A DNA stretch of 53,644 nt from Alistipes sp. (GCA_017465055.1 JAFTWZ010000028.1:1-53644), one strand, 5' to 3'. Positions 27,074 through 35,895 are shown, counted from the stretch's first letter. The notes: generated from the letters alone by a model not told the origin. Translations and numbers: made by a program.

Positions 27074-27590
27074 TTATTTATCGAGATACTCTATCGGGTT
27101 TAGGTAGAACATCTTCTGCCAGCCTACGGGGGCATCGTCTATGCGCCAGGGGTAGGGAACGAGCGTCGCAATGCTATAGTGGAGGTGTGCAGGTGTTGTG
27201 GCGGCGTTGCCCGTATTACCCACAGTGCCTATAACGGTGTCGTGCGAGACGAGGGTAAACGGCTTGGTAGTAATCTCGTCGAGGTGCGCATAGTAGTGTA
27301 GTCTCCATTTAGGCCCGAGAATCACTACGTACTTACCTCCCTTGCCACCCTCCGAGGCCGCAACCACTATACCGAGTGTCGAGGAGTGTATGGGCGTGCC
27401 TCGCTTAGCGAAGATGTCGACCCCTTTGTGCACTACAGACGACCCCCCACCCCTCGTACCAGAAGGTCTCGTGGTTGTAGCTATTGGCGTTTGCGCCAGC
27501 AACTGGCATCCTCAAATCCTGGGGCACAACAAATCCCGCTATGGCGATTATCACGATGCCCAACATAACGATTTTAATCGACTTTCTCAT
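27074..27590 (-). pseudogene. M23-family peptidase-like gene with a homopolymer frameshift
   Basis: The reading frame starting at 27,590 gives a signal/membrane segment and SYNHETFWYEGWG, then runs out of frame. A second frame gives SSVVHKGVDIFAKRGTPIHSS, a YAHLDEI block and the HLHYSI motif of LytM/M23 endopeptidases. The break is at a run of six C (27,443-27,448, plus strand). Five would restore one frame reading WGSSVVHKGVDIF. The result is either a broken gene, a phase-variable tract or a sequencing error. The intact product would be a ~170-residue anchored peptidoglycan endopeptidase. Its start overlaps the YiiX-like gene by 4 nt. Confidence 0.75.
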
Positions 27591-28216
27591 TTTACATCCT
27601 TTAGTAGGTTAGACTCAAAGATATCCACAGGGGCTACGGCCTGCTGCTCGGTGGTGATGCCGCGGCGAGACATCTCCTTCTCGATGATTGGGAGCTTGTC
27701 GGTGCAGAGGATAAGGTAGTCGCCAACCTTTTTAGGCTCGCAGAGCTTGATGCCGAGCTGCTTAAGGTAGATGTCGTAGACCAGCTCCGAGCAGTAGTAA
27801 GTGTCGTTGTCGAAGCTAAAGGCTGAGTCGTAAGGCTTACCTAAGTACTTGCCGTACTCGATGTTGACGCTCTCTACATCGGCGCGCTTAAGCCAGTATC
27901 TGCCACCCTCGCCACGGGCGATAAACTTATCCAGCGGCGTAAGGACTAACGTCTTCAGCGTCTCGAGCACGTAGGGCTTACCCTCGCGCATAACGATAAT
28001 GCCGCAGTGGGTAATCTTGGAGCGTGTAGCCACCTGCAGGAGGGGCGACTGGCGCGACTTCGAGGTATGGAAGATGATGTCGCCCTCGCGTACCTCCTGA
28101 TTGGTGGGGAGGGTCTGTGCCGTGAGCCTCTCGCCGAGCATAGGGCTGTAGGGTAGTGCCACGCCAACCAATGCGATGGCAATAATCAAAAGCAGAATCT
28201 TAAAAAATTTCTTCAT
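27587..28216 (-). CDS. YiiX/YebB-like permuted NlpC/P60 cysteine hydrolase
   Basis: A 209-residue protein with an N-terminal membrane helix and a circularly permuted papain-like domain. REGDIIFHTS begins the domain, the His is in KITHCGIIVMREG, and the Cys is in TYYCSELVYDIYLK. These features fit YiiX-type enzymes, which act on peptidoglycan or lipid amide bonds. First gene of the minus-strand set continuing with the M23-like and unknown genes. Confidence 0.8.
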   Translation of the reverse strand: MKKFFKILLLIIAIALVGVALPYSPMLGERLTAQTLPTNQEVREGDIIFHTSKSRQSPLLQVATRSKITHCGIIVMREGKPYVLETLKTLVLTPLDKFIARGEGGRYWLKRADVESVNIEYGKYLGKPYDSAFSFDNDTYYCSELVYDIYLKQLGIKLCEPKKVGDYLILCTDKLPIIEKEMSRRGITTEQQAVAPVDIFESNLLKDVK

Positions 28217-28304
28217 AGTTGTGACATTTAAGTGTGTTTTAAACTCTTTTCACTCTATAATGTCGCAATATGAAAAAGGTAACCGCCGAGTGTGAAAAAA
28301 TGCA

Positions 28305-28640
28305 GGATTGGGGGGGGAGCAGAAGGGTAGAGCGCACCTGCGGTGCTAAAGAGTAGTAGAAGGGTAGTTCGCGCCTGCGGCGCTAAAGGGAGTTTAAGGA
28401 GATTAGGGAACTTAATGAGATTAAGGAGTTTAGCGTAAGAGGCAACGTGGTTAACGCACAAACCTCTGCGTCATAGAAACTCATTATAACCCATCGAAAC
28501 TTATAGTAACCCACTCTCACGCCAACAACAACGCCACTACCGCACAACGCATCCTGCTCCCTTCACTACTCTTTAGCTCGCTTCAGCGAGCGAGCTACCC
28601 TTAATCTTTCACGCGCAAGCCAACCCTCCACGCGCCAGCA
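28305..28640. repeat. Composite intergenic hairpin-module repeat, locus B
   Basis: The same module order as locus A: TAGAGC-GCACCTGCGGTGC hairpin, TTCGC-GCCTGCGGCGC, then 9-bp GAGTTTAAG-type repeats (28,385-28,440). Next comes a decamer array (ATAGAAACTC, ATTATAACCC, ATCGAAACTT, ATAGTAACCC; 28,472-28,512). It closes with GCTCGCTTCAGCGAGC and CTTAATCTTTCACGCGC. No gene is supported in this 430-bp gap. Confidence 0.8.
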
Positions 28641-28647
28641 CTACCCA

Positions 28648-29382
28648 TTAGAAGTATTGCAATATCTCCTGCGCCCAGCCGAGGGGGTCGGTGATGATAT
28701 CGAGGGGGTAGTAGTAGAATACGCGGCCAACGGCCTTAAGAACGCCGCCCTTAGGGATGGCGAGGATAAGCGCCAACACGGCAAAGTGAACAAACGAGAT
28801 ATAGACCACCGAGCGTGCGATGCCGCTACTTGTGATGTCGGACTGGTAGGTGTGCGTCTGCTTGATGAACGTGTGAACGTGGAACGCGTAGCTCAGGCCT
28901 ATAAGCGCATCGAAGAGAATCATATAGTCGGCGTCGCCTGCAAGGCGGAATGGAAACAGCATAAAGGTGTAGATAGGTATGCAGTAGGGCGCAAGCGAGA
29001 TGCTGAGCTCGCCGATGCCCCAACGATTTACCCGATACCGCACGTAGCACTCGTAGCCGCGCACTACAAACTCGCTAATCTTGCCGAAGAGTGCCACCAC
29101 GGCAAGCGTGTGCGTAAGCTCGTGGGTAAACTTCATAAACCAATCGAGGTTGTGCCCTCCACGGAGCTTGCGGAGCACCACGGTGATGAGGATATAGCTT
29201 AAGGCGCCTGCGGCGAGGCCTAAGTAGTTGCCCGTATAGTGCCAGTCGAGGCCACTACGAGTGCTCATAAAGATGGTATTCTTGAATAGCGACGTGATAA
29301 GCACGCCCAAGAAGAGCAGTGCCAGCAGGCCATAGAGTGCCGTAGAGGCAACGTAGCCAACTCCGCGATTACGCCCTCCCAT
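28648..29382 (-). CDS. M50-like integral membrane protein
   Basis: A 244-residue protein with about six hydrophobic segments. KFTHELTHTLAVVALFG contains an HExxH zinc motif within a membrane context, as in M50 (site-2-type) proteases; the second metal-binding motif is less clear (DADYMILFDALIG is a candidate). The ATG shares one base with the stop of the sigma-factor gene, so translation is coupled. A membrane protease directly behind an ECF-like sigma gene suggests control by intramembrane proteolysis, but the family may instead have lost protease activity. Confidence 0.65.
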   Translation of the reverse strand: MGGRNRGVGYVASTALYGLLALLFLGVLITSLFKNTIFMSTRSGLDWHYTGNYLGLAAGALSYILITVVLRKLRGGHNLDWFMKFTHELTHTLAVVALFGKISEFVVRGYECYVRYRVNRWGIGELSISLAPYCIPIYTFMLFPFRLAGDADYMILFDALIGLSYAFHVHTFIKQTHTYQSDITSSGIARSVVYISFVHFAVLALILAIPKGGVLKAVGRVFYYYPLDIITDPLGWAQEILQYF

Positions 29383-30101
29383 TACCTCTCCTCCTCGCTA
29401 TCGTCGTTAATATCGAGCGCCGCCGTACGGTCGTAGGTGTCGGCTTCGGCAATCTCGGCACGTATCAGCTCCCTGAGTGCGGCACGCTCCACGGCGCTAC
29501 GCACAGCCTCCTCGGCAAGCTCATCGCTCTCGACAAGCTGCGCGGCTATATCCTTGAACTTATTCATACACTTGCTCTTTTTTGTTTTGGCCGAGTCGGC
29601 GTTGCGCATACCTAAGAGGCTCGCAATCTTATCCATAGGCTTACGCTCCCAGTAGAAGTACTTCAATAGTTGCGCGCACTCCGAGGGTAGCAGCGAGAAG
29701 ACATTGTCGAGAAACTCATCCTGCTGTTGCTGTCGCTCCTCGGTGCTCATCGTGGCCTCCTCTTCATTATGTCGGCTAAGCGAAATGGTAACCGCCGCGT
29801 CGCTGGCGATGGGGCGCTTCTTGCGCAGAAAGTTCTGAGTAAGGAGCGTGCCTATCTCCACAATGTAGCTAAAGATGCCTCCATCGTGGCGTGTGGCAAC
29901 GACGCTACCTGCCTTGACACGCTGCATCAAGATTACCAGCGACTCCTGGAACAGATCGTCGATATCCTCTGCGCTGAGGCCGTAGCTGCTGAACTTACGG
30001 CGTAGGATGGCTATAAATCCGTAGCGTAGCTCGCGGCATATATATCGCCACGCGCGCTCGTCGTTCTGCTTAATGCCGAATATAAGTTGTGAGTCAGTCA
30101 T
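29382..30101 (-). CDS. RNA polymerase sigma-70 family factor (ECF-like)
   Basis: A 239-residue sigma factor. Region 2 is DERAWRYICRELRYGFIAIL through AEDIDDLFQESLVILMQRV. Region 4 is LLPSECAQLLKYFYWERKPMDKIASLLGM, with the helix-turn-helix and a basic KTKKSKCMNKF tail. An acidic C-terminal extension of ~60 residues (ending NDDSEEER) goes beyond a standard ECF and could mediate regulation. It lies 47 bp after GH97 and overlaps the M50-like gene by 1 nt. No anti-sigma gene is adjacent. Confidence 0.85.
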   Translation of the reverse strand: MTDSQLIFGIKQNDERAWRYICRELRYGFIAILRRKFSSYGLSAEDIDDLFQESLVILMQRVKAGSVVATRHDGGIFSYIVEIGTLLTQNFLRKKRPIASDAAVTISLSRHNEEEATMSTEERQQQQDEFLDNVFSLLPSECAQLLKYFYWERKPMDKIASLLGMRNADSAKTKKSKCMNKFKDIAAQLVESDELAEEAVRSAVERAALRELIRAEIAEADTYDRTAALDINDDSEEER

Positions 30102-30148
30102 CTCTTAATCTTTTCGGGGGGCACGAAACGATATCTCCGTAGCCGATA

Positions 30149-32209
30149 TTAGTAGGCCTGTAGCTGCAGCGCAAAGCCGCCACCAGGGGCCATATGCACC
30201 TTGAGGGTGTCGCGCGAGGTGACCGTGCGCCTCTCGATAGCGTAGTCGGTGGGGTATGTGTCCCAGCCAGCCTTGTCGCCATCGCGGTAGAGCGTCGCCT
30301 CGTACTCGCGGTTGCGGTCGAGGAAGTCGAGGCTTACCTCCACAGTGCGGGCCTCGCCATCGGTGATGCCGCCCACGTACCAATCCTCCGAGTGCTTATC
30401 CTTGCGCGCCGTGACCACGTAGTCGCCAATCTCGGCATCGAGGCAGCGTGTGTCGGCCCAGTCGACAGGCACGCGGACGATAAACTGTAGGGCATCGGGC
30501 CTCTGGCGGTAGTTATCTGGGAGGTCGGCAACCATCTGTATGGGGCTGTAGAAGACAACGTACTGCGCGAGCTGGTGCGCCAGCGTGGTGTTGACGAAGA
30601 AGTCGTAGCGGTAGTCGGCGTTGACGCGGCCATCCTCCGTAGCGGCGGCCTTGTTGATGGTGTTGTGGTAGCGCAGGTCGAAGATGCCTGGCGTAAAGTC
30701 CATAGGGCCAGCGATGTTGCGCGTAAACGGAAGCGTGGGGTTGTGGTCGAGCGAGTTCCCCGAGTTCCACGCTTGCCACTCCTGGCCACGCATACCCTCG
30801 GCACTCATAAGGTTGGGGTAGGTGCGCGAGATGCCTGTGGGGTGTATCGGCTCGTGGATGTCGATGCAGAGCTTATGCTCGGCGCCTAAGACGACGGTGC
30901 TGTTGTAGTGGTCTACCATCGTGCGGTCGTAGTGCTTACGTCCTGCGATAGTGCCCACATAACCGGTCTTGACGTTGTGGATGCCGTGCTGTGCGTAGTA
31001 TTCGTATGCCTCGGCCATCTGTGCCTCGTAGTTCTCAACGTTGGCATATGTCTCGTGGTGGCCGATTATCGTCACGTTGCGCGCTGCGGCGTAGCGCACA
31101 AGCTCTTCGATGTCGAAGTCGGGGTATGGCTGCGTGTAGTCGAACCTCTCGCCGCGACCCCAGCCAACGTTCCACCCCTCGACAAGCACGCCGCCAAAGC
31201 CATTCTCGGCCGCAAAGTCGATATAGCGCTTCACATTCTCGGTGGTGGCGCAGTGTGGATAGGCCCCGTCGCAGTCCCACGTCGAGACCTTGAGGTGCAT
31301 CTCCCACCATACGCCCACGTACTTCATAGGCTTAATCCACGAGGTATCCTCCAACTTGCAGGGCTCGTTAAGGTTGAGCACCATATTCGACTCCACCAGT
31401 GCCCCTGCGCGGTCGCCCACGATGATGGTGCGCCACGGCGTAGAGAAGGGTAGCGTGACCTCGCTCTTGACCTCCGCATCGCCTGCCAGCAACGACGTGA
31501 AGCGATTGTTGGCCCTATCCCACGCGAGAATCATACCCGGGTAGTGCCATAGTGCCGCCTCGTGGATGGCGAGGTGGTTACCCGTGGCGAGGCTCTTCAT
31601 AGCCACAGGTGTAGAGACGCCGCAATCAATAAGGCCGCGCACGCGACCTGCCGACTCGGCCATAGTCTCGGCGTTTATCTGGCTTAGTGGCGTATGCACG
31701 TAGTCAAACTCGGCATCGTCATCGCTACCCGCAATCCAGTGTGCGAGGTAGTCGTCGCCCATAACAAACTCCGTGCGCTCCGAGGTTATCGCCGCTGTGC
31801 CCTGGCCTAAGAGCGTGTATCGCAGGCCGAGGCCATCGTCGAAGAGGCGCATCTCGACCACTATTTCGCGACCCTCGGCATCCGTTAGCGTGGCGGTGAG
31901 GGCGTTGTAGTTGTTCTGAATCTCGGCATATTCGCCCCATACGGGACGCCACGTCTCGCTCTGCGTCGAGGTCTCGAGGCTTGTGAGCGTCAGCCCCTCG
32001 GTGAAGTCGGCCTCGGTGGTTGTAAGACCTAAGCGCGAGAGGGGCACTACCTCCTCGCCATCGTAGGCGAGAGCATATGCCGCCTCGCCAGCCTCGGTAA
32101 TCTCGAAATGGAGCGTTGCGCGGCCATCGGGCGAGGTGATGTCGCTCTGTGTGGCGCAGCATCCTACGATGATAAGTAGCGATGCAACAAAACTGGTTAC
32201 TCTGTACAT
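30149..32209 (-). CDS. Glycoside hydrolase family 97 (alpha-glucosidase-like)
   Basis: About 686 residues with a lipoprotein-like N-terminus (LLIIVGCCATQ). The N-terminal beta-sandwich starts with ITSPDGRATLHFEI. The central barrel contains IKPMKYVGVWWEMHL, GFGGVLVEGWNVGWG, IIGHHETYAN and MRGQEWQAW, and the C-terminal sandwich follows. These are GH97 blocks (SusB relatives). The Glu in HHETYAN fits the inverting alpha-glucosidase branch more than the retaining galactosidase branch; this is moderate evidence. It is not beside a SusC/D pair. The start is placed at the signal peptide because the promoter box at 32,314-32,321 leaves almost no leader for the ATG at 32,308. Confidence 0.9.
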   Translation of the reverse strand: MYRVTSFVASLLIIVGCCATQSDITSPDGRATLHFEITEAGEAAYALAYDGEEVVPLSRLGLTTTEADFTEGLTLTSLETSTQSETWRPVWGEYAEIQNNYNALTATLTDAEGREIVVEMRLFDDGLGLRYTLLGQGTAAITSERTEFVMGDDYLAHWIAGSDDDAEFDYVHTPLSQINAETMAESAGRVRGLIDCGVSTPVAMKSLATGNHLAIHEAALWHYPGMILAWDRANNRFTSLLAGDAEVKSEVTLPFSTPWRTIIVGDRAGALVESNMVLNLNEPCKLEDTSWIKPMKYVGVWWEMHLKVSTWDCDGAYPHCATTENVKRYIDFAAENGFGGVLVEGWNVGWGRGERFDYTQPYPDFDIEELVRYAAARNVTIIGHHETYANVENYEAQMAEAYEYYAQHGIHNVKTGYVGTIAGRKHYDRTMVDHYNSTVVLGAEHKLCIDIHEPIHPTGISRTYPNLMSAEGMRGQEWQAWNSGNSLDHNPTLPFTRNIAGPMDFTPGIFDLRYHNTINKAAATEDGRVNADYRYDFFVNTTLAHQLAQYVVFYSPIQMVADLPDNYRQRPDALQFIVRVPVDWADTRCLDAEIGDYVVTARKDKHSEDWYVGGITDGEARTVEVSLDFLDRNREYEATLYRDGDKAGWDTYPTDYAIERRTVTSRDTLKVHMAPGGGFALQLQAY

Positions 32210-32313
32210 ATATTTACTTCTAATAGCCCGAGGTGATCTGCTCGGGTAGGTTAATACTCTGCGGCGTAGGTCGTCGCCCTGGCGTTGTGGCCCTTTATCG
32301 CGGCTCACGACCT

Positions 32314-32321
32314 CAAAGGTA
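32314..32321 (-). promoter_or_regulatory. Promoter -7 box of the GH97-sigma-M50 operon
   Basis: TACCTTTG on the minus strand, about 105 nt upstream of the signal-peptide start. The long leader could hold regulation; nothing specific was recognised. Confidence 0.55.
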
Positions 32322-32349
32322 GTAAATTTTTCTTAGAAAACAAAACGGA

Positions 32350-32705
32350 GGTGTGAGGGGCGCAGACGATGTCTGCCAAAGGGTAGTAGAAAGGGTAGTT
32401 AAAGGGTAGCTCGCGCCTGCGGCGCTAAAGGGAGTTTAAGGAGCTTAAGGAGTTTAAGGAACTTAAGGAGTTTAGTGTTAGCGACAACGCGACTACCGCA
32501 CCGACCTTGCTGTCATAGTAACCTATAGTAGCCCATTGTAACTCTTTGAAACCCACTCTTACGCCAGCAACAACGCTTTAGCCGCACAACCCTTGCTGCT
32601 CCCTTCGCTATCCTTTAGCTCGCTTTAGCGAGCGCACTACCCTTTAGCAGGCTCTGCCTGCGAACTACCCTTCTACTACCCTTAATCTTTCACGCGCAAG
32701 CCCCT
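32350..32705. repeat. Composite intergenic hairpin-module repeat, locus C
   Basis: Contains TCGCGCCTGCGGCGC, then five consecutive 9-bp units GAGTTTAAG/GAGCTTAAG/GAACTTAAG (about 32,429-32,475). Next is a decamer array (ATAGTAACCT, ATAGTAGCCC, ATTGTAACTC; 32,512-32,560). It closes with GCTCGCTTTAGCGAGC, GCAGGCTCTGCCTGC and CTTAATCTTTCACGCGC. The order is the same as in loci A and B. No gene is supported here. Confidence 0.8.
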
Positions 32706-32723
32706 CCTCCCCAGCCAACCCAC

Positions 32724-32767
32724 AAAAAAAGGCGAATAGGCAACACTTGCGTGTACACCTATCCGCC
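32724..32767 (-). terminator. Terminator behind GGGtGRt remnant 1
   Basis: GGCGAATAGG (32,731-32,740) pairs with CCTATCCGCC (32,758-32,767) and is followed by seven T on the minus strand. It is probably the native terminator of the GGGtGRt gene at this locus. Confidence 0.75.
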
Positions 32768-32818
32768 ATTGTGGCGTGGCGTCAGGGTGACGCCGATAAC
32801 CGATACCTATGTAGTATC

Positions 32819-32923
32819 TTAGTTCATTGCCTGCTGGATAGCAACGGCAATAGCTACAGTTGCACCCACCATAGGGTTGTTACCCATACCGAGGAAGCCC
32901 ATCATCTCGACGTGTGCTGGAAC
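32819..32923 (-). pseudogene. 3' remnant 1 of a GGGtGRt-family gene
   Basis: The minus strand reads VPAHVEMMGFLGMGNNPMVG then ATVAIAVAIQQAMN and stop, which I recognise as the C-terminus of GGGtGRt proteins. Homology ends abruptly at about 32,923, where AT-rich sequence begins. Only the last ~34 codons remain. It is best read as a displaced 3' end at an integration site. Confidence 0.75.
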
Positions 32924-32980
32924 TTTGATAAACTATTACAATTGTTATGGTAAAGATTTGATTTGTTGATACATCATCAT

Positions 32981-33012
32981 ATTGCTAACTGATGAAATTA
33001 TTGCTACCTTTG
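32981..33012 (+). promoter_or_regulatory. Promoter of the TIR-WD40 gene
   Basis: ATTG at 32,981-32,984, a 20-nt spacer, then TACCTTTG at 33,005-33,012, with the ATG at 33,041. No Shine-Dalgarno; the leader is A/T-rich. Confidence 0.6.
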
Positions 33013-33040
33013 TCATATAATCAAATAAATATATAGAAAT

Positions 33041-35554
33041 ATGGAACAAGGAAGACAATATTACGCATTTATTAGCTATAAACGTGAAGATGAGAAATGG
33101 GCAAAGTGGTTACAGCGTAAATTGGAACACTATCGCTTTCCTACAAATATAAACGGATATGCAGAATTACCGAAGTATATTCGTCCTATTTTTCGTGATA
33201 CTACGGATCTTACACCAGGCTTGTTGGTTGAGGAGATTGACAGTGCACTGCGTAGCTCCGAATGGCTAATTGTTATTTGTTCTTCTCGAAGTGCGAAAAG
33301 TCCATGGGTGTGTAAAGAGGTACAACAATTTATTGACATGGGAAGAGCCGATCATATTATTCCATTCGTTATTGAAGGAACTCCATTTTCTAATGATGCA
33401 ACTACCGAATGCTTCCCAGACCCTCTTATTAAGCTGACCGGCAGCCAAGAGATTCTTGCTGCAAATATTAATGAGATGGGGCGAGATGCAGCAGCTATTA
33501 AAGTTGTTGCTCGTATGTTCAATCTTCGTTTCGATACTGTTTGGCAACGCTGGGAGCGTGAACAAAAAAGGCGAAGTAGGTGGATTGCAGGTCTTATGAC
33601 ATTGGGCTTGGTTGTAGCTATGGTAATTATTGGCGAGATGTATTATCAGCATAATCAACTACAGATTAGTCTAGCTAAATCTGCAGCTGCACAAGCGGAG
33701 CTATATGTTGATAAAGGCGATACAGATATGGCGAAAACTGTGTTAGCAGAAGTATTACCATGTGATGTTGGTGAAGTAGAGGCGGCTTTAAGAAGATCAT
33801 ATGATAGCAGAAGTATTGTACTTCGAGGACATAACTCACCCGTTGAATACATAAATTGTAGCCCCGATGGTAGATTTTTAGTGTCAGCAGCTAATGATAC
33901 ATCCATTAAGGTATGGGATACGGCGTCATTTAAGTGCATTAAGACTTTTAAGGATGATTGTGAATCTATTTGGTGTGTCAGATTTGCACCTGACAATAAA
34001 TCCATTATATCTGCTACATCTAATGGTATTAAAATTTGGGACATAGAATTGGGTGAGTGTGTTAAAACAATTAAAGATGATATTATACGCTCTTACAGTA
34101 CAGAAATAAGTAATGACGGAAGATATGTTATTTACGCAAGTACATACGACTATGGAATTAAGATATGGGACCTATTAGAGGAAAAATGTCTACACCATAT
34201 TGAACGAAATTATAATTGGATTAATTATATTTCAATTAGCCCTAATAATAAATATTTTATTGTAGCAGATAAGGATATAGAACTTTGGGATATAGAAAAA
34301 GGAAGTTGCATAAAAAAGTATAATATAGAGTCCCAACTTTATAGTTATACATCTGCTGTATTTAGTCCGGATGGAACTAAAATAGCATCAACAGATCGTG
34401 GCCGTGTAATTAGAATCTGGGATATAAATACTGGTGAATGTATAGAGTCGTATAATTGTTTTACGGATGTATCAAATGTGATGTTTTGCCCAGATAATAC
34501 ATCTGTACTTGTAATTGCAGATGCTAATACTATACGAAAATATAGAACATATGAGAACATTATATCCGAGTCAATGGCAGGCGAAATTTTAGCTACAGGC
34601 ATACGAAGAGAGGAAAGCATTATCGCATCATACAATTGTTATTTGAAACATATTGTGCATTATAATCAAGATGGTAGATTTATTATATCATCTGGTGATG
34701 ACGGGAATATATATATTGCAGATATGGACCCTTGTAAGGAACTAATTAAAGATGTGTATGACATTAATAATTGGATACGTCATATTACTGAAAGCCCTAC
34801 TGGAGAAGTATTGGGACTCGCATACTACGATAGTGACCGAGGGTTTTCATTGTATAATATTACAACTAGTAGTGTTATTAGAGAATTTGAGGGTCATAGT
34901 AATAATATCCTTTGTGCAACATTAAGTAAGGATTGTAAATACATTATATCCGTCTCAAGAGATAATAGTATTAAACTATGGAGTGTTGAAACTGGTGAAT
35001 GTATTATGAGTTATGAGGATATGGAGCATCCTTCTCTATATGTAAAAATAGCAGATAGTGGTAAATATTTTGTATCTATCTACCCTGAAAATATCATAAA
35101 GTTACATGATATAAACACAGGCGAGACAATAAAATCTTTTGAACTTCAGAGTAGTAGTGGGATAAGACGTTTTGATGTAAGTCCAAAAGGAGATACACTT
35201 GCTGTTACAACGACAACAGGAGATTTGAAATTTATATCGATTGATACGGGAAAATGCATTAATACAATAAAGATATCTAAAGGAGGTACAAGTGCATTAG
35301 ATGTAGTCTATAGTAAAAATGGAGAATATATAGCTATTGCTACATACGGATGCATCAAAGTCTGGAACTTGAAGTCTAATGTATGTGTAAAAACGTTTGA
35401 TGTTGGTTTTAATTTACCTTATTACACTACACTCTGTGCTACATTTAGCGAAGATGGGAAACGTATTTATGTGGGAGAAGTTTCCAAAGTGTATCTAATT
35501 GATTTTGTACCATTGTCTACATTAGTAGAGACGACTATGTCTCAATATAAGTAG
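33041..35554 (+). CDS. TIR domain - transmembrane - WD40 repeat protein
   Basis: An 837-residue protein. Residues 5-145 form a TIR-like domain: YYAFISYKREDEKWA, IRPIFRDTTDLTPG, WLIVICSSRSAKSPWVCKEV, where Glu93 is the expected catalytic NADase residue. Residues ~181-202 are one membrane helix. From about 255 to the end, WD40-like blades recur (RGHNSPVEYINCSPDGRFLV, SIKVWD, IRIWDINTGEC, SIKLWSVETGECI), probably enough for two propellers. The architecture suggests a sensor (WD40) joined to an NAD-depleting or signalling effector (TIR), as in phage-defence proteins; this role is an inference. The gene is AT-rich and sits alone between two copies of the same gene end, so it is probably horizontally acquired cargo. 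Confidence 0.88.
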   Translation: MEQGRQYYAFISYKREDEKWAKWLQRKLEHYRFPTNINGYAELPKYIRPIFRDTTDLTPGLLVEEIDSALRSSEWLIVICSSRSAKSPWVCKEVQQFIDMGRADHIIPFVIEGTPFSNDATTECFPDPLIKLTGSQEILAANINEMGRDAAAIKVVARMFNLRFDTVWQRWEREQKRRSRWIAGLMTLGLVVAMVIIGEMYYQHNQLQISLAKSAAAQAELYVDKGDTDMAKTVLAEVLPCDVGEVEAALRRSYDSRSIVLRGHNSPVEYINCSPDGRFLVSAANDTSIKVWDTASFKCIKTFKDDCESIWCVRFAPDNKSIISATSNGIKIWDIELGECVKTIKDDIIRSYSTEISNDGRYVIYASTYDYGIKIWDLLEEKCLHHIERNYNWINYISISPNNKYFIVADKDIELWDIEKGSCIKKYNIESQLYSYTSAVFSPDGTKIASTDRGRVIRIWDINTGECIESYNCFTDVSNVMFCPDNTSVLVIADANTIRKYRTYENIISESMAGEILATGIRREESIIASYNCYLKHIVHYNQDGRFIISSGDDGNIYIADMDPCKELIKDVYDINNWIRHITESPTGEVLGLAYYDSDRGFSLYNITTSSVIREFEGHSNNILCATLSKDCKYIISVSRDNSIKLWSVETGECIMSYEDMEHPSLYVKIADSGKYFVSIYPENIIKLHDINTGETIKSFELQSSSGIRRFDVSPKGDTLAVTTTTGDLKFISIDTGKCINTIKISKGGTSALDVVYSKNGEYIAIATYGCIKVWNLKSNVCVKTFDVGFNLPYYTTLCATFSEDGKRIYVGEVSKVYLIDFVPLSTLVETTMSQYK

Positions 35555-35895
35555 TGACTTATATTTTGTTGTTGAATTATAAATCTATTGTGGCTGTTAA
35601 TAATCATATATCCATATTCGTATCTCAGCATAGCATTGCTTGAAAAGGTTTATGTATATTTGTAAATTAACAAAAATTCTTAATTTATATAATTTAGTAA
35701 CATAATACAAAAAAGGAGTAGACCTGAAAGTTTGCTCCTTTCTTATGTGCTATAAACCAATCATTTGATTAGTATCAAGTGGGCCTGCGAGTTTAATTTC
35801 TTGTCAGGAGGGGTTAGGCTTGGTCTCGACATGAAAATAGATAGATTGAGGGGCGTGTGAAATTTTTGATTTTAGAGGAGCAGATTTGTTATATC
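35555..35895. other. Gap downstream of the TIR-WD40 gene
   Basis: Apart from the hairpin at 35,712-35,743 no feature was recognised. It contains no coding region I can support. Confidence 0.5.
35712..35743 (+). terminator. Terminator of the TIR-WD40 gene
   Basis: AAAGGAG (35,712-35,718) pairs with CTCCTTT (35,735-35,741), with an A-run before and a T-rich tail after. It lies about 155 bp past the stop codon and may work in both directions. Confidence 0.55.

Noticed and set aside
32747-32953. A 68-codon plus-strand frame over the GGGtGRt remnant
   Set aside because: It is antisense to the recognisable C-terminus of the GGGtGRt protein.
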